Positions 1 through 9,079 are shown, counted from the stretch's first letter. The stretch is 64,000 bases of DNA from Acidobacteriota bacterium (GCA_016211105.1 JACQSX010000046.1:37746-101745), one strand, 5' to 3'. Made by a program: numbers and translations. The notes: generated by a model not told the origin, from the letters alone.

Positions 1-631
1 GGTCATAAAAGATGCGATTCTTGGTGAGCAATCGGTCCACTTCGTCGAGCACTTCACGAGTTTTCCGTAACGCCAAGCGCGTCTTTTTCTCAAACTCCCA
101 TGGAAAGTCGGCCTTGACTCCGCCAATGCGTACATAGCTTACCGTGAGACGCGCGCCGGTCACATCTTCGATTAACTCGTAAATATACTCGCGCGCCTTC
201 ATCAGATAGAGAAATACCGTGAACGCTCCCAACTCCATCGCGCTCGCTCCGATGCAGGTGAGGTGATCCGTGACCCTGGACAACTCGCTCATGATCACAC
301 GGATATACTTGCAGCGTTCGGTGATCTCGATGGCCAGCAGTTTTTCCACTGCCTGGGCGTAGCCGAAATTACAAATCAAGGGCGAAACGTAGTTAAGCCG
401 ATCCGTGTAAGGAATCGGGTGCATGTAGTTGCCCTGTTCGCAGCTCTTTTCAAAAGCGCGATGCAGGTATCCTATCTCCACTTGCGCATCGACCATCGTC
501 TCACCATCCAGCTCAACGTCAATCTTGACAGTCCCATGCGTTGCCGGATGGGATGGTCCGATCGATAAGCGCATCCGGTTGGTGCTAACGGGTGTTGAGG
601 TTTCAACGTTATCCATCAGCTCGTTTCTCAT
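1..631 (-). CDS. nuoD: NADH-quinone oxidoreductase subunit D, partial (C-terminus outside window)
   Basis: Peripheral-arm subunit of respiratory complex I that helps form the quinone pocket next to NuoB. The reverse strand reads [10 protein letters not shown] at the start, then the family's hallmark stretch with [21 protein letters not shown] and the [13 protein letters not shown] segment, and it is still open at base 1 within [12 protein letters not shown]. About 210 residues are visible of roughly 400 usual, so the gene continues out of the window. The start ATG at 631 overlaps the nuoC stop in an ATGA, which points to translational coupling and supports this start. A second ATG lies five codons further in (MDNVE). 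Identification is firm. Confidence 0.95.
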   Translation of the reverse strand, partial: MRNELMDNVETSTPVSTNRMRLSIGPSHPATHGTVKIDVELDGETMVDAQVEIGYLHRAFEKSCEQGNYMHPIPYTDRLNYVSPLICNFGYAQAVEKLLAIEITERCKYIRVIMSELSRVTDHLTCIGASAMELGAFTVFLYLMKAREYIYELIEDVTGARLTVSYVRIGGVKADFPWEFEKKTRLALRKTREVLDEVDRLLTKNRIFYD

Positions 632-1113
632 GAGATCTTCGGACCAACCAGCGGCTGACGCTTATTCACTGGGTAGTCCTTACGCAAGGGATGTCCCTCA
701 AAACTTTCGTACAACAGGATTCTCCGCAAGTCGGGGTGACCCGAAAACCGAATACCAAACATATCCCACACTTCCCGCTCGAACCAGTTGGCCCCTTCCC
801 ACAATGAAATCAGCGTCGGAACTTCAGCATGATTCTCCTCCACTGGCACTTTCATCCGCACGCGCTGCTTGAAGGGGAGAGAAAAAAAATGGTAAACGAC
901 CTCGAAACGGGGCCTGCGTTGTGGATAGTCAACTGCCGTGATATCAATCAGGAAGTTGTACCGCAGGTCCGGGTCATCGCGGAGAAAGCGGCTGATTTCC
1001 ACCACCTTGTCCTTGTGCGCCACGAAAAAATCATCGCCGAATGCTTGGCCGACATCAAAGAGCCAATCGCCGAATTTTTCCTTCAGTTTACGCAGTGTAA
1101 CGCCTAGCTCCAT
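628..1113 (-). CDS. nuoC: NADH-quinone oxidoreductase subunit C (30 kDa)
   Basis: Hydrophilic complex I subunit of the connecting arm, 161 residues when started at the ATG at 1113 ([13 protein letters not shown]). The frame is open upstream to 1422, but that extension runs through nuoB in another frame and has no family resemblance. Recognisable family signatures are [38 protein letters not shown] and the C-terminal HPLRKDYPV. It sits between nuoB1 (107-base gap) and nuoD (4-base overlap), the usual A-B-C-D order. No fusion to NuoD is present, unlike in some proteobacteria. Confidence 0.95.
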   Translation of the reverse strand: MELGVTLRKLKEKFGDWLFDVGQAFGDDFFVAHKDKVVEISRFLRDDPDLRYNFLIDITAVDYPQRRPRFEVVYHFFSLPFKQRVRMKVPVEENHAEVPTLISLWEGANWFEREVWDMFGIRFSGHPDLRRILLYESFEGHPLRKDYPVNKRQPLVGPKIS

Positions 1114-1220
1114 GGGACCCTCGGATCGTCGTCGCCCGCAGGCTGCGGAGTCGCGGTTTTCGTCTGTCTCACTTCTGGCTGCCACCTGCAAACCCGCTAA
1201 AACCGCGGCGACCGCCAACG

Positions 1221-1685
1221 CTACGTCATCTGAGGCTGGTTTTGGATCTTTTTCTGCAGCTTCATCAGCCCGTCTAAAACCGTTTCCGGGCGCGGCGGAC
1301 ACCCTGGAATATACACGTCCACCGGAATGATCGTGTCGATCCCCATCACAGTCGCGTAGTTGTCGTAGAACCCGCCGGTGCAGGTACACACTCCAAAAGC
1401 AACAACCCACTTGGGCTCGCACATCTGGTCGTAAATCATTTTTAGCGCGGGGGCCAGCTTGTGGCTGATTGTCCCGACCACAAACAACACATCAGCCTGT
1501 CGCGGTGAAAAGCGCGGCAGGCCAGCGCCAAAGCGGTCGATGTCATAGTGGGAGCATGCGGTGGCCATGTATTCCATTCCGCAGCAAGCAGTGACAAATG
1601 GGTACTGAAAAATGGAATACTTGCGCGCCCATCCGATCATTTTATCCAAACGACTTGTAAAAAACCCTCCCGCAGGAGTATTCAT
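1221..1685 (-). CDS. nuoB: NADH-quinone oxidoreductase subunit B, first copy
   Basis: Complex I subunit that carries iron-sulfur cluster N2, the last electron carrier before quinone. The product is 154 residues from the ATG at 1685 (MNTPAGG), which overlaps the nuoA stop by ATGA. Likely N2 ligands are visible: the tandem Cys in TACCGMEYMA, the Cys in FGVCTCTGG and the Cys in [10 protein letters not shown]. The GVCTCTGG loop differs from the more usual GACxNxGG and holds an extra Cys. A second nuoB lies upstream at 3496-4020, so this genome encodes two NuoB-like proteins in one cluster; this copy is the more divergent. Confidence 0.93.
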   Translation of the reverse strand: MNTPAGGFFTSRLDKMIGWARKYSIFQYPFVTACCGMEYMATACSHYDIDRFGAGLPRFSPRQADVLFVVGTISHKLAPALKMIYDQMCEPKWVVAFGVCTCTGGFYDNYATVMGIDTIIPVDVYIPGCPPRPETVLDGLMKLQKKIQNQPQMT

Positions 1686-2032
1686 TGCCACCGCAGCGCA
1701 CCCCTCATCCACGCGTAGATCAAGCCGACGAAAACAAATGCTAGGAACACCACCATGCTCACCAATCCCTGAGGTCCCAAGGTGCGAAACACCACTGCCC
1801 AGGGAAAGAGAAAAATGAGTTCAATGTCAAAGAGAATGAACAACAACGCCACCAAAAAAAACTTGACGGAGAACTTTCCACGAATGACGGCATGCGGCGG
1901 GTTTCCGCATTCAAATGGCAGCGCCTTGACCGGATTGGAACGCTTCGGTCCAAAGGAGACCGCCAGCAACAGCAGCAGCCCGGCAAGAGCTGCTGCGGCC
2001 AATACGTACAGAAGAAATCCAACAGCGTCCAT
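1682..2032 (-). CDS. nuoA: NADH-quinone oxidoreductase subunit A
   Basis: Small membrane subunit of complex I, 116 residues with three predicted transmembrane helices (about residues 4-26, 58-80 and 87-108). The conserved loop between the first two helices contains ALPFECGNPP, the NuoA/ND3 signature with its Cys, and FFLVALLFILFDIELIFL follows. It begins the nuoABCD run, about 200 bases after the cold-shock-like gene. That gap may hold its own promoter or may be a long spacer in a single transcript. The start at 2032 has GGAG very close to the ATG, so a nearby alternative start is not excluded. Confidence 0.94.
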   Translation of the reverse strand: MDAVGFLLYVLAAAALAGLLLLLAVSFGPKRSNPVKALPFECGNPPHAVIRGKFSVKFFLVALLFILFDIELIFLFPWAVVFRTLGPQGLVSMVVFLAFVFVGLIYAWMRGALRWQ

Positions 2033-2236
2033 ATCTCCAACAGGCGCACTGCGGAGTGCAAAAGCAGAATGCTGAACGCGCAGCGAGCGCCTTGATCAGT
2101 CCTCGGACTTATGAGAACGAAGCAAGGGGATACGCGTTATCAGGTGACGTATGTGAATTTTGGGCCGGTTACAGACTTCGGTCCGCAGTCGGCATGCAAT
2201 CCACATTCCGCACCTCATTGGTTCCCAACCCTCCGC

Positions 2237-2518
2237 TCAGTAGACTTTGAGTTTCGTCACCCGCATCTTCTTTCCCACCACGGTGACGTCATAGCCCACT
2301 TCCAGACCGACCCGCAATGCGCTTTCCGGCCCCAACAGGTCGATTTCCGGAATAAAGAAGAACAAGTGTTTCCCATTTTTCGTCTTGAGGAATCCGTAAT
2401 GCTTGTCGGAAAGATATTTGACAATCCGGCCCCGCGGAAACGTCACTTGCAGAGACGCCAGCTCCTCAGGCAACCTCCAGCTCGGACGGTATTTCCTCTC
2501 AACAAACTCAATATGCAT
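2237..2518 (-). CDS. small cold-shock-domain-like protein
   Basis: A 93-residue protein whose centre (about residues 29-60, GRIVKYLSDKHYGFLKTKNG) resembles the RNP1-type beta strands of cold-shock/OB-fold nucleic-acid-binding proteins. The aromatic pairs of that fold appear as YGF and LFFFIPEI. The N-terminal 28 residues are an extension not seen in CspA. Its start lies three bases after the def stop, so it is almost certainly cotranscribed with nuoB2-nuoI-def. RNA binding is inferred from the fold only; the role in a complex I operon is unknown. Confidence 0.6.
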   Translation of the reverse strand: MHIEFVERKYRPSWRLPEELASLQVTFPRGRIVKYLSDKHYGFLKTKNGKHLFFFIPEIDLLGPESALRVGLEVGYDVTVVGKKMRVTKLKVY

Positions 2519-2521
2519 GCT

Positions 2522-3022
2522 TTATCGCGCTGCCAGTCGGGAAGGCCTCTCCTTTGCCAAGGCCAGATCCACTCCCACCGGCAAGTAATCTAAAATCAAA
2601 ACGCCATTCAAATGATCCATTTCGTGTTGTAGCACGGCAGCTTCCAATCCGCTCTCACGTATTTCAAAAAATTTACCGGCCGCATCTTGCGCCTTCAGCC
2701 ACACTTCGGCTGCCCGCTCCACGGTAACACGAACGTCGGGAATGCTCAGACACCCTTCGTCGCCAACGTGCTTGCCCTCCAGATGCAGGATTTCCGGGTT
2801 CACCACCACCTGGGGTTGGTCCCGTTTTTCACTAGCGTCGAACACAAAAATTCTCTCGGAAAGGTTTACCTGCGGTCCGGCCAGTCCTACCCCCTTATTC
2901 TGATACATGGTTGCAATCATTCGCCGCGCTATGGAGGCGAGCCTCTGATCGAACATCGCTACCGGCGCCGCCACCTTGCGCAGGATGGGGTGTGGATACT
3001 GAACAATGGTAAAAGTTCTCAT
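2522..3022 (-). CDS. def: peptide deformylase
   Basis: Metalloenzyme that removes the formyl group from the first methionine of new proteins. The 166-residue protein has all three family motifs: GVGLAGPQ (motif I, normally GxGxAAxQ, here with Gly-Pro), EGCLSIP (motif II, metal-binding Cys) and QHEMDHLNG (motif III, HExDH). Its ATG at 3022 overlaps the nuoI stop by four bases. Insertion of def between nuo genes is unusual, since def more often precedes fmt; no fmt is present in this window. Confidence 0.95.
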   Translation of the reverse strand: MRTFTIVQYPHPILRKVAAPVAMFDQRLASIARRMIATMYQNKGVGLAGPQVNLSERIFVFDASEKRDQPQVVVNPEILHLEGKHVGDEGCLSIPDVRVTVERAAEVWLKAQDAAGKFFEIRESGLEAAVLQHEMDHLNGVLILDYLPVGVDLALAKERPSRLAAR

Positions 3023-3492
3023 TTCACCGCCTGTAGCGTCGGGCTGTACCCAGGAACCGAGGTAGGTCCGTTTTCCAGCATGTCCTTATTCCACTTAGCT
3101 CCGTCCTTGTCATACGCGGATAATTCGAAATATTGCGTCAATTCAATACAGTTTACCGGACACGCCTCTTGGCACAGGCCGCAGAAGAGACAGCGCGACA
3201 GATCGAAGGTAAATTCTCTCAAAATCTTGCGCCGAGTTTCCGGATCTCTCTCGCTGGTGACCACGATCAGATCCTCCGGACATGCGAGGGCGCACAAATC
3301 ACAGGAGATGCAGAGCGTTTCGCCCGTCTCTGGATCCTTATTCAAACGAGGAGCGCCCCGATACCTGTCTGCGATGTGAGGGCGTTGTGTTGGGTATTGC
3401 TCCGTATACGTCCGACGCAGCATGTAAGAGACGGTAATCAGCAACCCTTTAAGAATATCGATGAAAAAAAGGCGTCTTAAGAAATCCAACAT
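3019..3492 (-). CDS. nuoI: NADH-quinone oxidoreductase subunit I (2x[4Fe-4S] ferredoxin)
   Basis: Complex I subunit that carries clusters N6a and N6b and passes electrons toward NuoB. Two complete CxxCxxCxxxCP motifs are visible, CISCDLCALACP and CLFCGLCQEACP, in a 157-residue protein with the usual amphipathic N-terminal helix (FLRRLFFIDILKGLLITVSY). It follows nuoB2 after three bases and overlaps def by four. Placement directly behind a NuoB copy suggests that the two form a matched electron-transfer pair. Confidence 0.95.
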   Translation of the reverse strand: MLDFLRRLFFIDILKGLLITVSYMLRRTYTEQYPTQRPHIADRYRGAPRLNKDPETGETLCISCDLCALACPEDLIVVTSERDPETRRKILREFTFDLSRCLFCGLCQEACPVNCIELTQYFELSAYDKDGAKWNKDMLENGPTSVPGYSPTLQAVK

Positions 3493-3495
3493 GAT

Positions 3496-4020
3496 CTACG
3501 CGACCTTCTTTCCTGTCTTCCCCATGATCTTATCTTGCAAGCGCATCAATCCATACAGCAAGGCTTCCGGCCGTGGAGGACACCCAGGGATGTAGACATC
3601 CACCGGGATAACCTTATCCACCCCTTGCAATACTGAATAGGAATTGAATGGACCGCCACAATTAGAGCACGCACCCATGGAGATCACCCACTTGGGATCG
3701 GGCATCTGGTCATACACCCGTTTCACCACCGGGGCCATTTTCAACGTCACCGTGCCGGCAATAATGATCAAGTCGGACTGACGCGGACTGGGACGAAAAA
3801 TTCCTGCTCCGAAGCGATCCATATCGAAACGAGACGCACCCGTCGCCATCATCTCAATGGCGCAACACGCCAGACCAAAGGTCATCGGCCAGAGCGACGA
3901 CTTGCGCGCCCAGCGGAAAAGCTGGTCCACGGTAGTCGTGATAAAATTAGGCTTTGCGTCTTTCATCTCCGGTACTTCCGGAAGGCTCCAAGCTGGCGCT
4001 AGCTGTAAATCATTTCCCAT
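3496..4020 (-). CDS. nuoB: NADH-quinone oxidoreductase subunit B, second copy
   Basis: A second NuoB-like protein of 174 residues, first gene of this operon. The start at 4020 is supported by GAGGGA five bases upstream. Cluster N2 ligands look canonical: [24 protein letters not shown] and [10 protein letters not shown]. It carries a longer N-terminal extension than the copy at 1221-1685 and is closer to textbook NuoB in the GACxNxGG loop, although that loop has a second Cys. Whether both copies go into one type of complex I or two variants cannot be told from sequence. Confidence 0.93.
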   Translation of the reverse strand: MGNDLQLAPAWSLPEVPEMKDAKPNFITTTVDQLFRWARKSSLWPMTFGLACCAIEMMATGASRFDMDRFGAGIFRPSPRQSDLIIIAGTVTLKMAPVVKRVYDQMPDPKWVISMGACSNCGGPFNSYSVLQGVDKVIPVDVYIPGCPPRPEALLYGLMRLQDKIMGKTGKKVA

Positions 4021-4163
4021 GAATTTCCCTCAGTGTTTTCCGGAATATCAATCTCCTGAAATTCTATTATGATGCTGTGGCAAAAGGCGGTTCGCCGAAT
4101 CACAGTCCGAACAGCGGCCGCTCGCATACAGTCCAATCATTTCAAAACTTAGTATAACAAAGT

Positions 4164-4598
4164 CTAAGTGGCTCTTTCGACCAGTCGCGCGATCAATACC
4201 TTAACCTTAGATTCGATTTGGTCCCTTACGATCTTGAAAAACCGCTCGCGGTGACCCATGGGGTCCGCAATGTCCCAATGTTCGATTATTTTCCCGTCCA
4301 AGCAGGAAACAAAATCAGCAGTGTCAACACTTCCCACCGATATGATGACTTGCATGGCATCAAGATTCACTTCGTCCAGGCCCTTGCTGCAATGCCCAGA
4401 AATATCAATGTCGATTTCCCGCAACGCCGCGATCGCGCCCGGGCTCACATATCCTGCCGGCAGCAAGCCCGCGCTAAACACATCCCACCCCGGCGCCAGC
4501 TTTCGGGCCAACCCCTCAGCCATCTGACTGCGACATGAATTTCCCAAGCACACGAAGAGAACCTTCAAAGAGTTCCTATTCCCAGGAATTTCCTTCAT
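4164..4598 (-). CDS. low-molecular-weight protein-tyrosine-phosphatase / ArsC-like protein
   Basis: A 144-residue protein of the LMW-PTP fold. The P-loop C17-LGNSC-R23 (CX5R) follows the hydrophobic strand KVLFV, and the second catalytic element is the Asp in HWDIADP. The family contains tyrosine phosphatases and thioredoxin-coupled arsenate reductases. Extra Cys residues (C22 and the one in GHCSKG) leave an arsenate reductase role possible, but there is no arsR, arsB or acr3 nearby. It is divergent from the flavoprotein gene at 4795, with a strong hairpin between them. Confidence 0.75.
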   Translation of the reverse strand: MKEIPGNRNSLKVLFVCLGNSCRSQMAEGLARKLAPGWDVFSAGLLPAGYVSPGAIAALREIDIDISGHCSKGLDEVNLDAMQVIISVGSVDTADFVSCLDGKIIEHWDIADPMGHRERFFKIVRDQIESKVKVLIARLVERAT

Positions 4599-4702
4599 TT
4601 TGTCTAACTTCTCATGCTATCCAATTCTTTTGGGTCAAGGAATGAAATAATTGTAAAGAGAGTTATTTGTAATGAAAATGACTACAATGTGGGTTTATTC
4701 CA

Positions 4703-4735
4703 CTACTCATTCACCTAGTTTTTGTGAATGAGTAG
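4703..4735. repeat. perfect 12-bp inverted repeat in a divergent intergenic region
   Basis: Arms CTACTCATTCAC and GTGAATGAGTAG flank a 9-base loop (CTAGTTTTT). The site lies between two divergent genes, not at a gene end, so it is more likely an operator or a leader hairpin than a terminator. The surroundings are AT-rich compared with the genes. Confidence 0.6.
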
Positions 4736-4794
4736 CCTGTCCCCGCACTGTAACGTTCAATCGCATCCCGAATCGGCGTATCCTTATCAGCACC

Positions 4795-6162
4795 ATGCCC
4801 GTATTCGGCAAGAAGAAAGTCGTAGTGATCGGTGGCAACGCCGCAGGTATGACCGCAGCATCCCGCCTGCGGCGCTTGGAGGCGGGCGCTCAAGTTACCG
4901 TGCTGGAAAGAAGCAGGCACATCTCCTACTCCATCTGTGGCGCGCCTTACTATGTGGAAGGATTAGTTCCTCGCGTGGAGGATCTGCTTACTTTTACGCC
5001 AGAGACCGCTTACAGCAAGCGGGGTATTCACGTCCGGACCGAATGGGAAGCCACACAACTTCTCCCCAGTCGAAGGGAGGTCGAATGCCGTGACCTCCGG
5101 ACCGGTCTCACCGAGCGGCTCGCTTTTGATAATCTGGTACTGGCCACCGGGTATCGACCCGCAGTCGGCTCCGTCGTGGGAGCGGATCACCCTGCGGTAT
5201 TCAAAATCAGCCAACTGGAACATCTTATCCGGCTGAATCAATTTTTGCAGACAAATCACCCCCGCAATGCCATCGTGGTGGGCGGCGGATATATCGGCTT
5301 AAATACCGCGGAAGCGCTCGTTAAACGCGGACTGTCAGTTCAGGTACTCGAGAAAGAAGATCACGTCTTCCGACCCGTCGACCCTGATATTGCCGGGCTC
5401 ATAGAGAAAGAATGCAGGACACGCGGCATCCAAGTTTCTCATTTTACCCCTGTCAGCCAGATCCTCTTTGACGGCAACTGCCCCAGAGGCGTGATTGCGG
5501 GAGGCGAATTCTACCCAGCAGATCTGGTGGCGGTGGATGTAGGCGTCGTTCCTAACACCGATCTGGCTACAGAAGCCGGACTCCGAATTGGTACAAGCAC
5601 TGCGATTGCGGTGTCTCCCCGAATGGAAACCTCGCAAGAAGGTATCTACGCCGCAGGCAACTGTGCCGAAACGACGCACCTGATTACGAAGCGAGCAGTG
5701 CTAAGCGGGCTAGGTACGCACGCTGTGAAGCAGGGCCGAGTGGCCGGAGAAAACATCGCAGGCATGCGCTCCGAGTTTCCCGGAGTGCTACAAACGTCCA
5801 TCACTAAATTCTTTTCTCTCTCGGTGGCACGAACAGGCCTCAACACATGGGAGGCGCAAAGGCTTGGATTTGATTTCGCCTCCGTGTCTGTTCAAACGCC
5901 TGCGCGGGCCGCGTACCTGCGCCCCAAGGAGACGGTCACCGTAAAACTGCTATGGGAGCGGAAAACACAAAGGCTCCTGGGAGCCCAAATCGCCGGGAGT
6001 CCCTGGACGGTAAAACGAATTGATGTGATGGTAGCTTGTATCACGTCAGGCATGACCCTGGAGCAAATAGCGCAAATCGATCTAGCTTACTCACCTCCCC
6101 ATTCTCCGTTATGGGACCCGATTCAGGTCGCAGCCAACACCGCATTGCGACAGTCACGCTAG
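4795..6162 (+). CDS. CoA-disulfide reductase / NADH oxidase-like flavoprotein
   Basis: FAD- and NAD(P)H-dependent pyridine nucleotide-disulfide oxidoreductase of 455 residues. The FAD-binding Rossmann motif is VVVIGGNAAGMTAASRLRR at residues 9-27, and the single redox Cys is C48 in YSICGAPYY, typical of the CoADR/Nox branch. The second Rossmann motif is VVGGGYIGLNTAEAL near residue 160, and the C-terminal dimerisation domain ends with AYSPPHSPLWDPI. The substrate (CoA disulfide, polysulfide, oxygen or peroxide) cannot be settled from sequence. There is no clear Shine-Dalgarno before the ATG. No rhodanese fusion is present. Confidence 0.82.
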   Translation: MPVFGKKKVVVIGGNAAGMTAASRLRRLEAGAQVTVLERSRHISYSICGAPYYVEGLVPRVEDLLTFTPETAYSKRGIHVRTEWEATQLLPSRREVECRDLRTGLTERLAFDNLVLATGYRPAVGSVVGADHPAVFKISQLEHLIRLNQFLQTNHPRNAIVVGGGYIGLNTAEALVKRGLSVQVLEKEDHVFRPVDPDIAGLIEKECRTRGIQVSHFTPVSQILFDGNCPRGVIAGGEFYPADLVAVDVGVVPNTDLATEAGLRIGTSTAIAVSPRMETSQEGIYAAGNCAETTHLITKRAVLSGLGTHAVKQGRVAGENIAGMRSEFPGVLQTSITKFFSLSVARTGLNTWEAQRLGFDFASVSVQTPARAAYLRPKETVTVKLLWERKTQRLLGAQIAGSPWTVKRIDVMVACITSGMTLEQIAQIDLAYSPPHSPLWDPIQVAANTALRQSR

Positions 6163-6241
6163 CTGCACACCGGATGAAGAATGACGGATGTGGATGGAAG
6201 TGCGTGTGTCTTCATCTTTCAACCTCATCCTTCGCATCCCC

Positions 6242-7225
6242 CTACACACGGATCCCGTACCTTAAATAGAAGTTGTATCCTCGGAACTCATCCTGCAAAG
6301 ATCGCAATAAGGAAAGTGGCAGAGGGACGCCGCTGGCTGAAACGTTTTCCTGCACCTGCTCGGCGGTCTTTGCTCCAGGGATCGTTGTGCTTACCACCGG
6401 GTGTGCCAGGATAAACCCGAGAGCGACAAAAACCGGCTTTGCATGATGGATGCGGCACAATTGCACGTATCGTTCCACCTTCGGCGCCACATCAGACAAC
6501 CGCCGTCGGGTAAGAAAATTATTCCGAACATCTTGAGGATGAAAATCCGGGGATTGGATTTTCCCTGTCAGCAGCGCTGATGCCAGAGGAACTCGAGCAA
6601 TCATTCCATAACCGGATTTCGCGGCCAGCCCAAATAACCTTTCCGCCGCCTTTTGATTAAATACGTTGAACAATACCTGCAGCGTGACACCGAAACCCCT
6701 GTTCATGATCTCTATACCCTCTGAGGGATGGCTGATCGAGACTCCGTAGTGCCGGATCTTACCCTCGGTCTGCAGTTTTTCCAGCGCTTCTCCAGCACCG
6801 CTGTTCCAGAGGACTCGTAATAACGGATTGTGCAGTTGATACAAATCCAAGTAATCCGTCTGCAGCCGGCGCAATGACGCTTCGCAGGACCTCACCACAT
6901 GCGTCCCGCTGAAATCCTTGCGGATTGAACCATCGGGCAGCTTGACGTTGCCCACTTTGGAGGCAATCACCACGGAGGGACGGTGGTCCCGCAGCGTTTC
7001 TCCAAGCAACATCTCACTATGCCCGAGGCCATAAATATCGGCAGTGTCAAAAAAATTGACTCCCGATTCCAGCGCGCGCTGAATCGCAGTCTTCGATTGG
7101 CGGTCATCCACAGGGCCCCAGCCGATCGGCCTTCCGTGAATCTCAAATGGCCCCCCAATGGCCCAACCACCAAAGCCGATTTCACTCACACGCAAGCCGG
7201 TACGGCCGAGGGTACGGTAATTCAT
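6242..7225 (-). CDS. aldo/keto reductase
   Basis: NAD(P)H-dependent oxidoreductase with a TIM-barrel fold, 327 residues. The catalytic tetrad residues can be placed: Asp and Tyr in FFDTADIYG, Lys in VIASKVG and His in DLYQLHNP. The N-terminus MNYRTLGRTGLRVSEIGFGG is characteristic of the bacterial general-stress (YdbC/Tas-like) branch. It converges with the flavoprotein gene. The substrate is unknown. Confidence 0.85.
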   Translation of the reverse strand: MNYRTLGRTGLRVSEIGFGGWAIGGPFEIHGRPIGWGPVDDRQSKTAIQRALESGVNFFDTADIYGLGHSEMLLGETLRDHRPSVVIASKVGNVKLPDGSIRKDFSGTHVVRSCEASLRRLQTDYLDLYQLHNPLLRVLWNSGAGEALEKLQTEGKIRHYGVSISHPSEGIEIMNRGFGVTLQVLFNVFNQKAAERLFGLAAKSGYGMIARVPLASALLTGKIQSPDFHPQDVRNNFLTRRRLSDVAPKVERYVQLCRIHHAKPVFVALGFILAHPVVSTTIPGAKTAEQVQENVSASGVPLPLSLLRSLQDEFRGYNFYLRYGIRV

Positions 7226-7345
7226 TTGACTCTAGGGTCGGATGGCGGAAGGTGAAAGTTTAGCGTGAAAGGCGGAAAGTCCTACGTTCCAAGACAAGAT
7301 CCCTTATAAGCGGTGATCCTGGGCCTTCGACTTTCGACCTTCCAC

Positions 7346-8356
7346 CTACTTCAGTTGCAAGATTTCTTGCTCCAACTGTTCCAAGAAAACGGCGCGTTGT
7401 TCCGGATCGGAGCGAACCCGTTCCAGATTGTCGATTGCGAGCTGGATGACTTGCATATGGTGATTTTCGTCGCGGGCAAACTCCAGGCAGAGACGTTTGC
7501 CCACATCGTCCAGCTTTTCAGCCATGTTCTTGAAGAACTCGTGGTTTTCTTTTTCCATGAACCAGGCTTCCTTCAGAGTGCGCATTTCCACTTCCTCGCC
7601 TGCGACGGTCTTTCTAAAATTGGCAGAGGAGCGCCTGAAGGCGGTGGCAACCTCATCGTAATCAAAGATGAAAAAGCGTGGTTGTTTTTCGAGCCAGTCG
7701 TTCTCTTCTACCAGTTTCTGATATTGGCGCTTTAACAGTTCCAGGTGATGTTTTTCTTCGTTCACCAACGCCAAAAAAAGTCGACGGCTCCAGTCCTCCT
7801 TAAAGCAATCCAGGTGAGAATGATAGAATCTGATCCCACGCTCTTCGGTGTGAATGAAAAGTCGAAGTACGTCGCGTTCAAACACTTTGGAAATATTTTC
7901 CTGAACCCGTGCTCCGCCCTTTTCCACCTTTGCGCCCTTCTGGCAATTTTCACAAATTCCGAAAATTTGCACTTTATGATCACTGGGAATGAACCCGTAC
8001 TCGACGGGGATCTCATCCATGATGCGCTCGAGCGTCGGGTGGATGAACTCAATCGCCCCGTGGCATTCCGCGCAAACCAAATGGTGGTGATGCGTTGGGT
8101 TGTATTCGTAGCTTTTCTCCTCTTCACTGATTTTCACCGACTTTGCCAGGCCGCACTCCTCAAGCAGCTTGAGCGTCCGAAAGACGGTGGAAATGCCGAT
8201 CTGGGGAATTCTCTTCTTTATGATGGCGTGCAAATCAAACGCGGTAAAATGCCCCGGCATCTCCAGGAATGTTTCCAAAATTTGCAGGCGCTGCTCGGTG
8301 CTCTTCAGCCCTTTCTTTTCCAGATATTTAAAATAGAGTTCCTTTTCGTTCTGCAT
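7346..8356 (-). CDS. Fur-family regulator fused to a rubrerythrin-like diiron domain
   Basis: A single 336-residue chain with two complete domains. Residues 1-140 are Fur/PerR-like: winged helix (STVFRTLKLLEECGL), a His-rich metal site (HHHHLVCAEC) and two CxxC zinc pairs (C95/C98, C135/C138). Residues 155-336 form a four-helix ferritin-like domain with a full diiron ligand pattern: E171/E172, ExxH at 200-204, a Glu near 268-270 and E297-x-x-H300. The start at 8356 (MQNEKELYFK) is chosen because GGAGAG lies six bases upstream; the frame is open to 8416. Fur/PerR and rubrerythrin are often separate neighbours, so fusion suggests an oxygen, peroxide or iron sensor that carries its own detector. 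No frameshift is seen at the junction. Confidence 0.88.
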   Translation of the reverse strand: MQNEKELYFKYLEKKGLKSTEQRLQILETFLEMPGHFTAFDLHAIIKKRIPQIGISTVFRTLKLLEECGLAKSVKISEEEKSYEYNPTHHHHLVCAECHGAIEFIHPTLERIMDEIPVEYGFIPSDHKVQIFGICENCQKGAKVEKGGARVQENISKVFERDVLRLFIHTEERGIRFYHSHLDCFKEDWSRRLFLALVNEEKHHLELLKRQYQKLVEENDWLEKQPRFFIFDYDEVATAFRRSSANFRKTVAGEEVEMRTLKEAWFMEKENHEFFKNMAEKLDDVGKRLCLEFARDENHHMQVIQLAIDNLERVRSDPEQRAVFLEQLEQEILQLK

Positions 8357-8485
8357 GGACCGCTCTCCATGGTAACCAGGACATGAAACCAGGTCAACCC
8401 AACGACGAATTCCCAATGCTAAATATGGCGTTCGTCGTTGCGTCCTGGAGTCGCCATCGCCAGGATGATTCCGTATCGGGCGCTG

Positions 8486-9079
8486 TCAGGGTCTAGGCTC
8501 CCGGATCAAGCTCAGAAATTCGTTCCTTGTTTCGATATGCTCCTTGAAAGTTCCTAACATCGAACTGGTCACGGCAACGCTATGCTGTTTCTCTACTCCC
8601 CGCATGATCATGCACAGGTGTACGGCTTCGATTACGACCGCGACTCCTTTGGGGTGGATTGCATCTCTAATGGTTTCGGCGATCTGTACAGTGAGGCGCT
8701 CTTGTATCTGGAGACGCCGGGCGAACACATCCACCACGCGGGGAATCTTGCTCAGACCGATGACCTTGCCGTCAGGGATATAAGCCACATGGCACTTCCC
8801 GTAGAAAGGAAGCAGGTGATGTTCACATAGGGAAAAAACTTCAATGTCTTTGACAATCACCATTTCGTTATAGCTGACATCAAACAGCGCTGGATGAATC
8901 AGAGCCAGAGGGTCGACTTGATATCCGCTGGTCAAGAAGCGCAGAGATTCCGCCATACGTCTGGGGGTTTCCCGTAGACCCTCCCGACACGGGTCTTCAC
9001 CCAAATTCCGGATAATGCGCTGCAGCATTTGCTCCACTTCCGTGGATTCCATTTCTTTATCTGAGACCTTCGTCAGCAT
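8486..9079 (-). CDS. folE: GTP cyclohydrolase I
   Basis: Converts GTP to 7,8-dihydroneopterin triphosphate, the first step of folate synthesis. The protein is 197 residues. Zinc ligands are visible as Cys and His in [10 protein letters not shown] and Cys in LCMIMRGV, and the GLSKIPR and QERLT segments are typical. The start at 9079 has AGGGAG close upstream. It lies 129 bases before the Fur-rubrerythrin gene on the same strand. Another folate gene, folP, is at 52.8 kb. Confidence 0.96.
   Translation of the reverse strand: MLTKVSDKEMESTEVEQMLQRIIRNLGEDPCREGLRETPRRMAESLRFLTSGYQVDPLALIHPALFDVSYNEMVIVKDIEVFSLCEHHLLPFYGKCHVAYIPDGKVIGLSKIPRVVDVFARRLQIQERLTVQIAETIRDAIHPKGVAVVIEAVHLCMIMRGVEKQHSVAVTSSMLGTFKEHIETRNEFLSLIREPRP

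Noticed and set aside
4711..4920. Minus-strand frame across the hairpin and the start of the flavoprotein gene
   Set aside because: It is antisense to a well-supported gene and lacks any features.
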